From an uncultured Tenacibaculum sp. (lineage in GTDB: Bacteria; Bacteroidota; Bacteroidia; Flavobacteriales; Flavobacteriaceae): a stretch of 64,000 bases of DNA. Made by a program: the position numbers and the translations under genes. The DNA lies in assembly GCF_947495995.1 (NCBI RefSeq), contig NZ_CANMAX010000004.1, positions 306,710-370,709 on the forward strand, given 5' to 3'. Of the stretch, positions 51,816 to 59,546 are shown one piece after another (position 1 is the first letter of the stretch; every line of letters begins with the position of its first letter). The notes under the pieces were generated by a model that saw nothing but the letters and a program-made list of their open reading frames with translations, had not been told where the DNA came from and did no database searches.

Positions 51816-53048
51816 ATGTTTCACGATAAAATATGTGTTATTATTGGGGCTAGTCATGCAGGAGTAAATCTAGCTTTTTCATTAAGAAAAGAAGGTTGGA
51901 AAGGTAAAATTATCTTGTTTGATAAAGATTCAAATTTACCATACCATAGACCTCCACTTTCCAAAAAGTATTTAGAACTAGAAGAGAGTATTCAAAATAA
52001 TTTACTAAAGCCTAAGGAAAGTTATTCAAAAGAAAATATTGAATTAAAATTAGGTGTGTCTGTTATCGATATTAATACTGAGAAACAAAATATTTCACTA
52101 GAAGATAATAGTATTCAAAACTACGATAAGTTAGTTTTTGCAACTGGAGCAAGAGCTTTTATTCCACCGATAAAAGGAATCCAAGAAGTTAAACATGTTT
52201 TTACTTTGAGAAATGCTAATGATGTAGATGGTATTAGAAAAGCTTTAGATAAAAGTAATACTAAAAATGTAGTGATAATTGGAGGTGGTTATATAGGACT
52301 AGAAACAGCAGCTTCATTAAAAAAGTTAGGAGCAAATGTTACTGTTTTAGAACGAGAACAACGCATTTTAGCTAGAGTCACCACACCATATTTATCAGAT
52401 TTTTTTCACAACCTTCATAAAACGAATGGTGTCAACATTTTTACAGGTAAAAATGTAACAGAGATAACAGATAGTAAAGTGATTTGTGAAGATGATTCTT
52501 CTTACGATGCAGATATCATTATAGTCGGAGTTGGTATACAGGTGAATACAGAACTTGCTAAACAAGCTGATCTTAAAATTGAAAATGGAATTTGTGTAAA
52601 TACAAGAACAGAAACTTCACAAGAAAGCATTTATGCCATTGGAGATTGTACCTATCATTACAATACATTTTACGATCGACATGTACGATTAGAATCTATT
52701 CAAAATGCCGTAGATCAGGCTAAGATAGCAGCCAAAAATATTTGTGAAATAGATACCATATATGATACCATTCCTTGGTTTTGGTCAGATCAATACGATG
52801 TTAAACTTCAAATTGTAGGTCTTGCTAATGGTTATGACAATAAAGTAATTAGAATTGAAAGTGATAAAAAGTTCTCTATTTGGTATTTCAAAGGAGAAGA
52901 ACTTTTGGCTGTAGATTCAATTAATAATGCGAAATCATATGTTTTAGGTACAAAGTATATAAAAACTAAAGTAAGTATTGATAAAGTAGCCTTAGTCAAT
53001 CCAGAATCAGATTTAAAATCGATAACTAAAATCAATCAAAATATTTAA
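51816..53048 (+). CDS. FAD-dependent ferredoxin reductase of the P450 system
   Basis: The 410-residue protein resembles putidaredoxin and rhodocoxin reductases. It has an N-terminal FAD loop (CVIIGASHAGVNLAFSLR), a PYHRPPLSKKYLE segment, a central NADH-binding loop (VVIIGGGYIGLETAASLKKLG), YAIGDCTYH, and the C-terminal PWFWSDQYDVKLQIVG domain typical of this group. It takes electrons from NADH to the ferredoxin encoded three bases upstream. No signal peptide. The zinc alcohol dehydrogenase gene follows eight bases later. Confidence 0.94.
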   Translation: MFHDKICVIIGASHAGVNLAFSLRKEGWKGKIILFDKDSNLPYHRPPLSKKYLELEESIQNNLLKPKESYSKENIELKLGVSVIDINTEKQNISLEDNSIQNYDKLVFATGARAFIPPIKGIQEVKHVFTLRNANDVDGIRKALDKSNTKNVVIIGGGYIGLETAASLKKLGANVTVLEREQRILARVTTPYLSDFFHNLHKTNGVNIFTGKNVTEITDSKVICEDDSSYDADIIIVGVGIQVNTELAKQADLKIENGICVNTRTETSQESIYAIGDCTYHYNTFYDRHVRLESIQNAVDQAKIAAKNICEIDTIYDTIPWFWSDQYDVKLQIVGLANGYDNKVIRIESDKKFSIWYFKGEELLAVDSINNAKSYVLGTKYIKTKVSIDKVALVNPESDLKSITKINQNI

Positions 53049-53056
53049 ATAATTTT

Positions 53057-54181
53057 ATGAATGCTATTATATGTAAAGCTGCTATTTCAATAGGAGATGG
53101 TAAATTCACAATAGAAAATATTACGGTTAATCAACCTAAAAAAGATGAAGTTTTAGTGAAAATGAAAGCTTCAGGATTGTGTCATACAGATTATGATTCA
53201 CTAACTTGGGGAATGCCTATTATTTTAGGTCATGAAGGAGCTGGCATAGTTGAAGCTGTAGGTGAAGAAGTTGAAAATGTTAAAGTAGGAGATGAGGTTA
53301 TCTTAAATTGGGCAACACCTTGTTATACATGTTTTCAATGTCAAGAAGGAAATCAGCATATTTGTGAAACAAATTCACCTGTTATTGCTAATCATGCAGG
53401 AAAATTGCCAGGAGGACATGTTGCAATTGAAGGAACCAAATGGAAAGAAAATCCAATAGAACGATCATTTAATATAGGAACTTTATCAGAATATACATTA
53501 GTACGATCTTCTGCTTGTGTAAAAAAGAACAGTGAAAAATTATCTTTTGAAGCTGCATCAATTATTTGTTGTGGAGTAATGACAGGTTGTGGTTCTGTTT
53601 TTAATACAGCCGAAGTTCAATTAGCAAGTTCTGTTGTTGTTCTTGGTACTGGAGGAGTAGGTTTAAATGTAATTCAAGCAGCAAGAATATCTGGAGCTTC
53701 AAAAATTATAGCTGTAGATATTAACGAAACACGTTTAGAAATGGCTAAGCAATTCGGAGCGACAGACATAATTTTAGCAGATAAAGAGGATAAAGGTCTA
53801 AATAATGCTGCTGAAATCGTAAAAGGTATGACTAATGGAAGAGGAGCAGATTATGCTTTTGAATGTACAGCAGTTCCTGCTTTAGGCGTAGCTCCTTTAG
53901 CGATGATTAGAAATGCAGGAACAGCAATACAAGTAAGTGGTATTGAGGAAGAAATTACTGTAGATATGCGTTTGTTCGAATGGGATAAAAAATATATTAA
54001 TCCACTATATGGAGGCAGTAGACCTGAAATAGATTTTCCAAAGTTAGAAGCGCTACATGCAAAAGGAGATTTACTTCTAGATGAAATGATTACAAATACA
54101 TATTCTCTAGATAATTTACAACAAGCTTTTGACGATATGCTATCGGGTAAAAATGCAAAAGGAGTAATTACTTTCTCTTAA
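53057..54181 (+). CDS. Zinc-dependent class III-like alcohol dehydrogenase of the demethylation cassette
   Basis: The 374-residue medium-chain dehydrogenase has the catalytic zinc ligands Cys42 and His59-Glu60 and the structural zinc set Cys89, Cys92, Cys95, Cys103. The NAD loop is VVLGTGGVGLNVIQAARISGASKII. It resembles S-(hydroxymethyl)glutathione dehydrogenases (class III). Because P450 demethylation releases formaldehyde, an aldehyde-handling role is natural, though whether it uses a thiol adduct, free formaldehyde or another sugar aldehyde or alcohol cannot be read from the sequence. It lies in the same operon as the P450, eight bases after the reductase. Confidence 0.85.
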   Translation: MNAIICKAAISIGDGKFTIENITVNQPKKDEVLVKMKASGLCHTDYDSLTWGMPIILGHEGAGIVEAVGEEVENVKVGDEVILNWATPCYTCFQCQEGNQHICETNSPVIANHAGKLPGGHVAIEGTKWKENPIERSFNIGTLSEYTLVRSSACVKKNSEKLSFEAASIICCGVMTGCGSVFNTAEVQLASSVVVLGTGGVGLNVIQAARISGASKIIAVDINETRLEMAKQFGATDIILADKEDKGLNNAAEIVKGMTNGRGADYAFECTAVPALGVAPLAMIRNAGTAIQVSGIEEEITVDMRLFEWDKKYINPLYGGSRPEIDFPKLEALHAKGDLLLDEMITNTYSLDNLQQAFDDMLSGKNAKGVITFS

Positions 54182-54190
54182 GTAAATGAT

Positions 54191-54988
54191 ATGAAATCAA
54201 AATTTAGGACTATTGAAGTTTCAAATCCAGAATTTGAATCAGACAACTTACGATTTATCACTGTAAAAACTCCAAATCTTAAAGGAAGAGGAGACATTTG
54301 TTTGTATGTACCGAGTATTTCGTTAGAAGCTAATACACCATTAACGATTCTATTGCATGGTGTTTATGGAAGTGCTTGGATTTGGTCTCAAAAAGCTGGA
54401 ATTCATCGTACGGCAGAAAAAATGATTTCCAATGAAAAAATAAAACCAGCAGTAATTGCAATGCCTTCAGATGGTTTATGGGGAGATGGTTCTGCATATT
54501 TACCTCACAATAGTTTAAATTTTGAAAAATGGATTGTAGAAGATGTAATTGAAGCAGTAAAAGAAGTTGTAGATGAAGTTACCGATAAATCGAAGATCTT
54601 TATAGCAGGATTGTCTATGGGTGGTTATGGAGCTTTAAGAATTGGAGCTAAATATTCTCATGTTTTTTCTGGTTTTTCTGGTCATAGTTCTATCACAGAT
54701 GTATCGCAAATGAGTTTGTTTGTTGAAGAAACTTTAGATCACTATAAGCAAGTTAATTCAAAAGAAGAATCAGTGTTAGAAGTTATTAAAATGAACAAAA
54801 CCAAAATGGTTCCTTTCCGATTTGATTGCGGTAAAAATGATGAATTAATTGAATATAATAGAAAATTACATCAAGAATTATTAAAAGAAAATATTTCCCA
54901 TATCTATGAGGAGTTTTCTGGAAAACATGAATGGAAATATTGGGAAAACCATGTAAAAGATAGTTTGTTGTTTTTCGATAAATTATGA
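54191..54988 (+). CDS. Esterase D / S-formylglutathione hydrolase-like alpha/beta hydrolase
   Basis: The 265-residue alpha/beta hydrolase has no obvious signal peptide. Its nucleophile elbow is GLSMGGYGA (Ser142), with an oxyanion-type HGVYGS loop, a likely acid in FDCGKNDE and the histidine in GKHEWKYW near the end. It resembles esterase D and S-formylglutathione hydrolases. It follows the class III-like dehydrogenase by nine bases and closes the P450 operon before a strong terminator. Formaldehyde detoxification downstream of the dehydrogenase is the obvious hypothesis; a carbohydrate esterase is an alternative. Confidence 0.8.
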   Translation: MKSKFRTIEVSNPEFESDNLRFITVKTPNLKGRGDICLYVPSISLEANTPLTILLHGVYGSAWIWSQKAGIHRTAEKMISNEKIKPAVIAMPSDGLWGDGSAYLPHNSLNFEKWIVEDVIEAVKEVVDEVTDKSKIFIAGLSMGGYGALRIGAKYSHVFSGFSGHSSITDVSQMSLFVEETLDHYKQVNSKEESVLEVIKMNKTKMVPFRFDCGKNDELIEYNRKLHQELLKENISHIYEEFSGKHEWKYWENHVKDSLLFFDKL

Positions 54989-54999
54989 TAGCGAAAAAT

Positions 55000-55029
55000 A
55001 AAAGCCTTACTAAAATTAGTAAGGCTTTT
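55000..55029. terminator. Bidirectional terminator between the esterase and second HTH regulator
   Basis: AAAAGCCTTACTAA and TTAGTAAGGCTTTT form a perfect 14-bp inverted repeat with only two bases between the arms. A-runs and T-runs flank it on both sides, so it can terminate both converging transcripts (54988 on plus and 55044 on minus). Its core resembles the hairpin at 14173-14191. Confidence 0.92.
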
Positions 55030-55043
55030 TAATTTTGAATAAA

Positions 55044-55895
55044 CTAACAGAATTCTTCTCGATCTATTTTTAAGATATAATCTATAATTTTCTGACCAGA
55101 TTCTAAGTTCAGTTTTTTTCGTAAACGATATCTAGCCGTTTTTAAGCTACCAGGAGAAATACTAAGAATATTAGCCGCTTCTTTAATATTGAGATTCAAC
55201 CTTATTAAAGAGCATATTTTCAAATCATTGGGATTTAATTCAGGATGCTTAGATTTTAATTTGGAATGAAATCCAGCTAAGTTTTCCTCAAAGAAAAGTC
55301 TAAAATGCTCCCACTCTTTATCTATTTGTAAATTTTCTTTTCCAATAAGAATTAATTCATCTATAAGTTCTTTCTCTTCAGATTGAGAAGATGTTTTTTC
55401 AAAACTTCTTGCTAAAGAAAATACTCGATTTATAACTTCATCTTTTTGCTGAAAGTTAAAAGCATAAGAAGTGATAAGCTTGTTTTTTAAATCAATTTTC
55501 TGTTGTAGTTTCTTTTCTTTTTTCTGCAGAAACTCCTTTTGAACATCTAATTGTTTCTGTTTTTTTAGAAAAACTTTTCGGAAGCGATTAATTACAAAAT
55601 AAGAAATAGTTAAAAAGAATAAGAAGAAACCAATAATTATAAACTTATCATTATCATAAAAATTTGCTTCATTACTTTCCTTATCATGAAAAGGAGCGAT
55701 TTGTGTTTCACTAACGGAGGTATTCAGATTATCTGAGAAAAAATTCTCAATCAAAATAAGATTGTTTGTTGTGTTAGGAGGTAATGAATAAGAATTTAAA
55801 GCTATAAGTTGTTGGTGAATACTAATAATTAATATTAGTAGAAATTTTCTTCTTTTTTCAATTAAAGTTTGCAGTCTTTTTAAATGTGATTTCAT
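55044..55895 (-). CDS. Membrane protein with coiled coil and LuxR-like HTH domain
   Basis: The 283-residue protein has a signal-like N-terminus (FLLILIISIHQQLIALNSYS), a transmembrane helix at about residues 82-104 (FIIIGFFLFFLTISYFVINRF), a coiled coil and a C-terminal helix-turn-helix (PNDLKICSLIRLNLNIKEAANILSISPGSLKTARYRLRKK, quoted as a region). The HTH is clearly related to that of the TPR regulator at 26629, but the sensory TPR part is absent. Such short forms may depend on another sensor. It lies between the agar locus and the PorP-OmpA-adhesin genes, with 434 bases of divergent intergenic DNA to the latter. Its targets are unknown. Confidence 0.8.
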   Translation of the reverse strand: MKSHLKRLQTLIEKRRKFLLILIISIHQQLIALNSYSLPPNTTNNLILIENFFSDNLNTSVSETQIAPFHDKESNEANFYDNDKFIIIGFFLFFLTISYFVINRFRKVFLKKQKQLDVQKEFLQKKEKKLQQKIDLKNKLITSYAFNFQQKDEVINRVFSLARSFEKTSSQSEEKELIDELILIGKENLQIDKEWEHFRLFFEENLAGFHSKLKSKHPELNPNDLKICSLIRLNLNIKEAANILSISPGSLKTARYRLRKKLNLESGQKIIDYILKIDREEFC

Positions 55896-56329
55896 TCTCT
55901 GTAGAAATTTAGTTTTAAATGTTATTTGGTTCTAACAAAAGAAAAAAAGTAATCTATTAGAGACTAAAAAGTATAGTGGACAAAGGGGGGACAGTTATCG
56001 TTTTTTTAGTTTCAAACGATTTATTATGAGTGATATTTTTTGCTTAAAGGTTGTTTTTTAGGGAGTTATTTGTGTTTCTAATAATTGAGTTTTTTATTTA
56101 AGTATCCTATTTTTTTTTCTTTTAAATAATGTTGTTTGTGACTTTTTGATATAGCCCAGTTTCTTTTTGTATACACGTTTTTTTCAACTTTAGGACAACT
56201 TTATTCTAATATTGTTTCATCAATTAATTCATCCTAATATTTACGTTTTATTAAGAAGTGTTTTGTTCAAATTAACATAACAAAACATGTATAGTAGACC
56301 TTGAAAAATGAAAAATAGATAGTAATAAA
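55896..56329. other. Divergent intergenic region upstream of PorP
   Basis: No gene is seen in these 434 T-rich bases. An inverted repeat ATCGTTT (55997-56003) / AAACGAT (56014-56020) with a 10-base spacer lies about 100 bases upstream of the HTH regulator start and could be an operator. Promoters for both genes must lie here, but no strong TAnnTTTG plus TTTG pair was assigned. Confidence 0.45.
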
Positions 56330-57259
56330 ATGAGAGGAAAGAAAAGAAGATATTTATTAATTGTATTACTAATTCTAGTAAACTTTTGTTTTGCTCAGCA
56401 AGATGCACAATACACTCAATATATGTATAATACTATGAGTGTTAATCCGGCATATGCGGGTAACAAAAGAGCATTAAATATTGTGGCTTTGTATAGAAAT
56501 CAATGGCAAGGATTAGAAGGAGCACCAACGACACAAACAATTGCTGTAGATACACCATTAGGTGTTTTACAACGATTAGGTTTGGGAATTTCTATTATTA
56601 ATGAAAAAATCGGACCAACTTCAGAAACATATTTTAATGTAGACTTCTCATATACTATTCCGGTCTCAGAAGAAGGAGAGCTAAGTTTAGGTTTAAAAGG
56701 AGTTGCTCATTTGTTAAGTGTAGATTTTAATAAGTTAAACTTATTTGATTTAGATGATACTAGTTTTACATCTAGCATTAATAATAGATTTAGTCCTAAT
56801 GTTGGAGTTGGTATTTATTATAATACAGATCAGTTTTATTTAGGTTTTAGTGTACCAAATTTGTTAGAAACGAATCACTTTAGAGGAAGTAATAATTTCG
56901 GAGAAGAACGTATAAATTATTATCTGATTAGTGGTTATGTATTCGATATAAATCAAGATATAAAGTTTAAACCAGCGCTATTAACAAAGTTAGTATTTGG
57001 TACTCCGCTGCAAATAGATCTTTCAGCAAATTTTATGTTTCATGAAAAGTTTACCGTAGGTCTCGCATATCGATGGAGTGCAGCTGTAAGTGCTTTAGTT
57101 GGATTTAGAATTTCTAATTCTCTGACCTTAGGTTTTGCATATGATAGAGAAACCACAGAGCTTGGAAATACAAACTTTAATAGCGGAAGTTATGAAGCTA
57201 TGCTACGATATAATCTTCCAAGAATAAGTGTAAGAAGATTAACACCTCGTTTTTTTTAA
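56330..57259 (+). CDS. PorP/SprF-family outer-membrane protein
   Basis: The 309-residue protein has an N-terminal signal ending at CFAQ and the family start QDAQYTQYMYNTMSVNPAYAGNKRAL. GLEGAPTTQTI, a beta-barrel pattern and the terminal RLTPRFF also match. PorP/SprF proteins of Bacteroidetes help attach or export large SprB-like surface proteins through the type IX system. A TPR-PD40-OmpA gene follows by eight bases and a giant adhesin gene lies beyond it, which is the usual partnership. The adhesin is the likely client (inference). Confidence 0.93.
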   Translation: MRGKKRRYLLIVLLILVNFCFAQQDAQYTQYMYNTMSVNPAYAGNKRALNIVALYRNQWQGLEGAPTTQTIAVDTPLGVLQRLGLGISIINEKIGPTSETYFNVDFSYTIPVSEEGELSLGLKGVAHLLSVDFNKLNLFDLDDTSFTSSINNRFSPNVGVGIYYNTDQFYLGFSVPNLLETNHFRGSNNFGEERINYYLISGYVFDINQDIKFKPALLTKLVFGTPLQIDLSANFMFHEKFTVGLAYRWSAAVSALVGFRISNSLTLGFAYDRETTELGNTNFNSGSYEAMLRYNLPRISVRRLTPRFF

Positions 57260-57267
57260 AATTGAAA

Positions 57268-59019
57268 ATGAAGATGAAAAAAATATTCAAAAAACTATTT
57301 ATAATAATCATACTCTTTACAATAAGTAATACCGCTTTTTCCCAAAATAGATTACTTAAAAAAGGAAATGAAGAATACGAAAAATACGAATACATTAATG
57401 CTCAAAACACATATTTAAAAGTTGTAGAAAGTGGGTATGAAAGCTCTGAACTTTTTAAAAGGTTAGGGAACAGTTATTACTTTAATAGTCAATTCGAAAA
57501 TGCTTCTAAATGGTATAAGTTATTAATAGAAAAGTACGGTACAATTATTAAAACAGAATACTTTTTTAGATATGCACAAACATTAAAAACCATAGGCGAC
57601 TACAAAGAAGCAGATATGTATATGCATCGATTTGCAAGATTAAATCCAGAAGATAAAAGAGCACAATTATTTCTGAAAAAACAGGATTATCTTGAAAAAA
57701 CGAACACCAATTTAGATAAGTTTAAAATTAAAAATTTGTCTATGAATTCAGAGGTGACTGACTTTGGAACAGCTTATTACGGACAAGAAATTCTTTTTAG
57801 TTCTTCTCGTCAAGAAGAAACGACCAATAAAGACATTCACGAGTGGAATAAAGAGTTGTATTTAGATTTTTATAAAGGTAAACCAGATCCAGAAACAGGT
57901 GATTTATATGAGATTAAAAAATGGAATCCACTTTTCAATAGTAATTTACATGAATCTACACCAGTATTTACTAAAGATAAAAAGATTGTTTACTTCACAA
58001 GGAATAATGAAGATGGAGGAAGTTATGATAGAATTACTCAGCAAAGAAAAATTAGAACAGATAAATTAAAAATTTATCGTTCAAGTTTAAATGCAAAAGG
58101 AGAATGGACTACACCAGAACCGCTTCCTTTTAATAGCGATACATATTCAATAGCGCATCCAGCATTAAGTCAAGATGAAACTAAATTATATTTTTCATCA
58201 GATATGCCTGGAGGACTAGGAGAATCAGATATTTATGAGGTTGATATAAATTCTGATGGATCATTCGGAGTTCCAATTAACTTAGGAGCAACAATTAATA
58301 CAGAAGGAAAAGAAACTTTTCCGTTTATAAGTCAAAATAACGATTTGTATTTTTCTTCTGATGGGCATGTTGGACTTGGTGGATTAGATATTTTTAAAGT
58401 AGGGTCTTTTCAAAAAAAAGGAGAATGGAAAGTAGAAAATATAGGAAAACCAATAAATAGTAGAGCAGATGATTTTGCAATAATTATGAATGACGATTCC
58501 AAAAGAGGATACTTTTCATCAAACCGAAAAGAAGGAAAAGGGAAAGATGATATCTACAGTTTTACGCAAATAGAAATTAAGAAAAAAGAAGAGCCAAAAA
58601 TTAAGAAAGATACCGTAGTATTACCTAAAATCACAGAGATTAAAAAAGGAGATGATTTAGGAAAAACTTTGGTGTTAAATCCAATTTATTTTGATTTTGA
58701 TAAATCTTTTATCAGACCAGATGCAGCTATTGAATTAGATAAAATTCTAGTAGTCTTAAAAAAATATCCTAGTATAAAAATTCAAGTAAGATCACACACA
58801 GATAGTAGGGCTATATGGTATTACAATACAGCTTTAAGTAAAAGAAGAGCAAAAAGTACTAGAGAATATTTAATTAAAAACGGAATTAATCGTAACAGAA
58901 TTACAAGCAGAGGTTATGGAGAATCTAGATTACTAAATAAATGTAAAGATTATGTGTATTGTACAGAAGAAGAACATCAATTAAATAGAAGAAGTGAGTT
59001 TATAGTAATAGAAAAGTAA
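57268..59019 (+). CDS. TPR-PD40-OmpA family outer-membrane/peptidoglycan-linked protein
   Basis: The protein of about 583 residues has a signal (ending at NTAFSQ), TPR-like helices to about residue 150, a WD40-like PD40 propeller (FSSSRQEETTNKDI, LYFSSDMPGGLGESDIYEV, LYFSSDGHVGLGGLDIFKV, GYFSSNRKEGKGKDDIYSF) to about 445, and an OmpA C-terminal domain (IYFDFDKSFIRPDAAIELD, IQVRSHTDSRAIWYYN, LSKRRAKSTREYLIKNGI) that binds peptidoglycan. I use the ATG at 57268; the frame could also open at a TTG six bases earlier or an ATG six later. It accompanies PorP-like proteins in many flavobacteria, probably tethering the surface complex to the cell wall. Confidence 0.93.
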   Translation: MKMKKIFKKLFIIIILFTISNTAFSQNRLLKKGNEEYEKYEYINAQNTYLKVVESGYESSELFKRLGNSYYFNSQFENASKWYKLLIEKYGTIIKTEYFFRYAQTLKTIGDYKEADMYMHRFARLNPEDKRAQLFLKKQDYLEKTNTNLDKFKIKNLSMNSEVTDFGTAYYGQEILFSSSRQEETTNKDIHEWNKELYLDFYKGKPDPETGDLYEIKKWNPLFNSNLHESTPVFTKDKKIVYFTRNNEDGGSYDRITQQRKIRTDKLKIYRSSLNAKGEWTTPEPLPFNSDTYSIAHPALSQDETKLYFSSDMPGGLGESDIYEVDINSDGSFGVPINLGATINTEGKETFPFISQNNDLYFSSDGHVGLGGLDIFKVGSFQKKGEWKVENIGKPINSRADDFAIIMNDDSKRGYFSSNRKEGKGKDDIYSFTQIEIKKKEEPKIKKDTVVLPKITEIKKGDDLGKTLVLNPIYFDFDKSFIRPDAAIELDKILVVLKKYPSIKIQVRSHTDSRAIWYYNTALSKRRAKSTREYLIKNGINRNRITSRGYGESRLLNKCKDYVYCTEEEHQLNRRSEFIVIEK

Positions 59020-59109
59020 GGGGAAGAATAATATGTTCCAATTTTTTCTTCTTTAATGTAGAATTTTATTTTGGGGATTTTAAAATGAGAAATAAAATTT
59101 CTACATCAC

Positions 59110-59143
59110 AAAGCCATTGTTTTTAACAATGGCTTTCTCTTTT
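59110..59143 (+). terminator. Terminator after the OmpA-family gene
   Basis: AAAGCCATTGT and ACAATGGCTTT pair around a short T-rich loop and are followed by CTCTTTTTT. It lies about 90 bases after the OmpA-family stop, separating PorP-OmpA from the adhesin transcription unit. Confidence 0.85.
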
Positions 59144-59388
59144 TTATGGTAATATTTTTAGATAAGTTTTAAAACGAAAAGACCTTGATTCAAAGTAAAT
59201 TCATGTAGTTCTGTTTAACATAACTTATTTGTACAAGAAACTCTTAAAGGAGATTTATTGTAGTGTTTGTTAAGGGTTTTGTTTCTAGTGTTTTACATGG
59301 TTTTTAGAAATTGTGTTTTGTTTCCTTTTTTCCTTTTTAACTCTCCTTTTGTCTACCTGAATTCTCCGTTTTTTCATGTTTAACGTAC
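59144..59388. other. Non-coding stretch upstream of the adhesin promoter
   Basis: About 245 bases with no credible gene on either strand lie between the terminator and the likely adhesin promoter. The DNA is T-rich. Nothing conserved was recognised here. Confidence 0.5.
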
Positions 59389-59396
59389 TAGTTTTG
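59389..59396 (+). promoter_or_regulatory. Bacteroidetes-type -7 element of the adhesin gene
   Basis: TAGTTTTG matches TAnnTTTG exactly. The expected -33 TTTG is not clear, so the promoter is provisional. It would give a leader of roughly 140 bases that includes the hairpin at 59455-59490. Confidence 0.45.
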
Positions 59397-59454
59397 TAAA
59401 CGAAAATCATATAAAACGGGGGTTTTATTACACACTTAGATTGTAAAATCATTA

Positions 59455-59497
59455 CTTAATTTTTTCGTCGTTTTTGGCGAAAAAATTAAGTTTTTCT
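59455..59497 (+). promoter_or_regulatory. Leader hairpin with U-run before the adhesin gene
   Basis: CTTAATTTTTTCG (59455-59467) and CGAAAAAATTAAG (59478-59490) form a perfect 13-bp inverted repeat around 10 bases, followed by TTTTTCT. It has the form of a terminator but sits 50 bases upstream of the ATG and downstream of a consensus -7 element, so it may be an attenuator or a protective 5-prime leader structure. Confidence 0.6.
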
Positions 59498-59546
59498 AAG
59501 AAAACAAAAATGTAATAACCCTTTTTTTATTAAGAATTGGTGTACA

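Noticed and set aside
14215..54988. Recent horizontal transfer of the agar locus as an island
   Set aside because: Such loci do move between marine bacteria, but here base composition looks like the flanks and no integrase, tRNA or direct-repeat boundary was seen.
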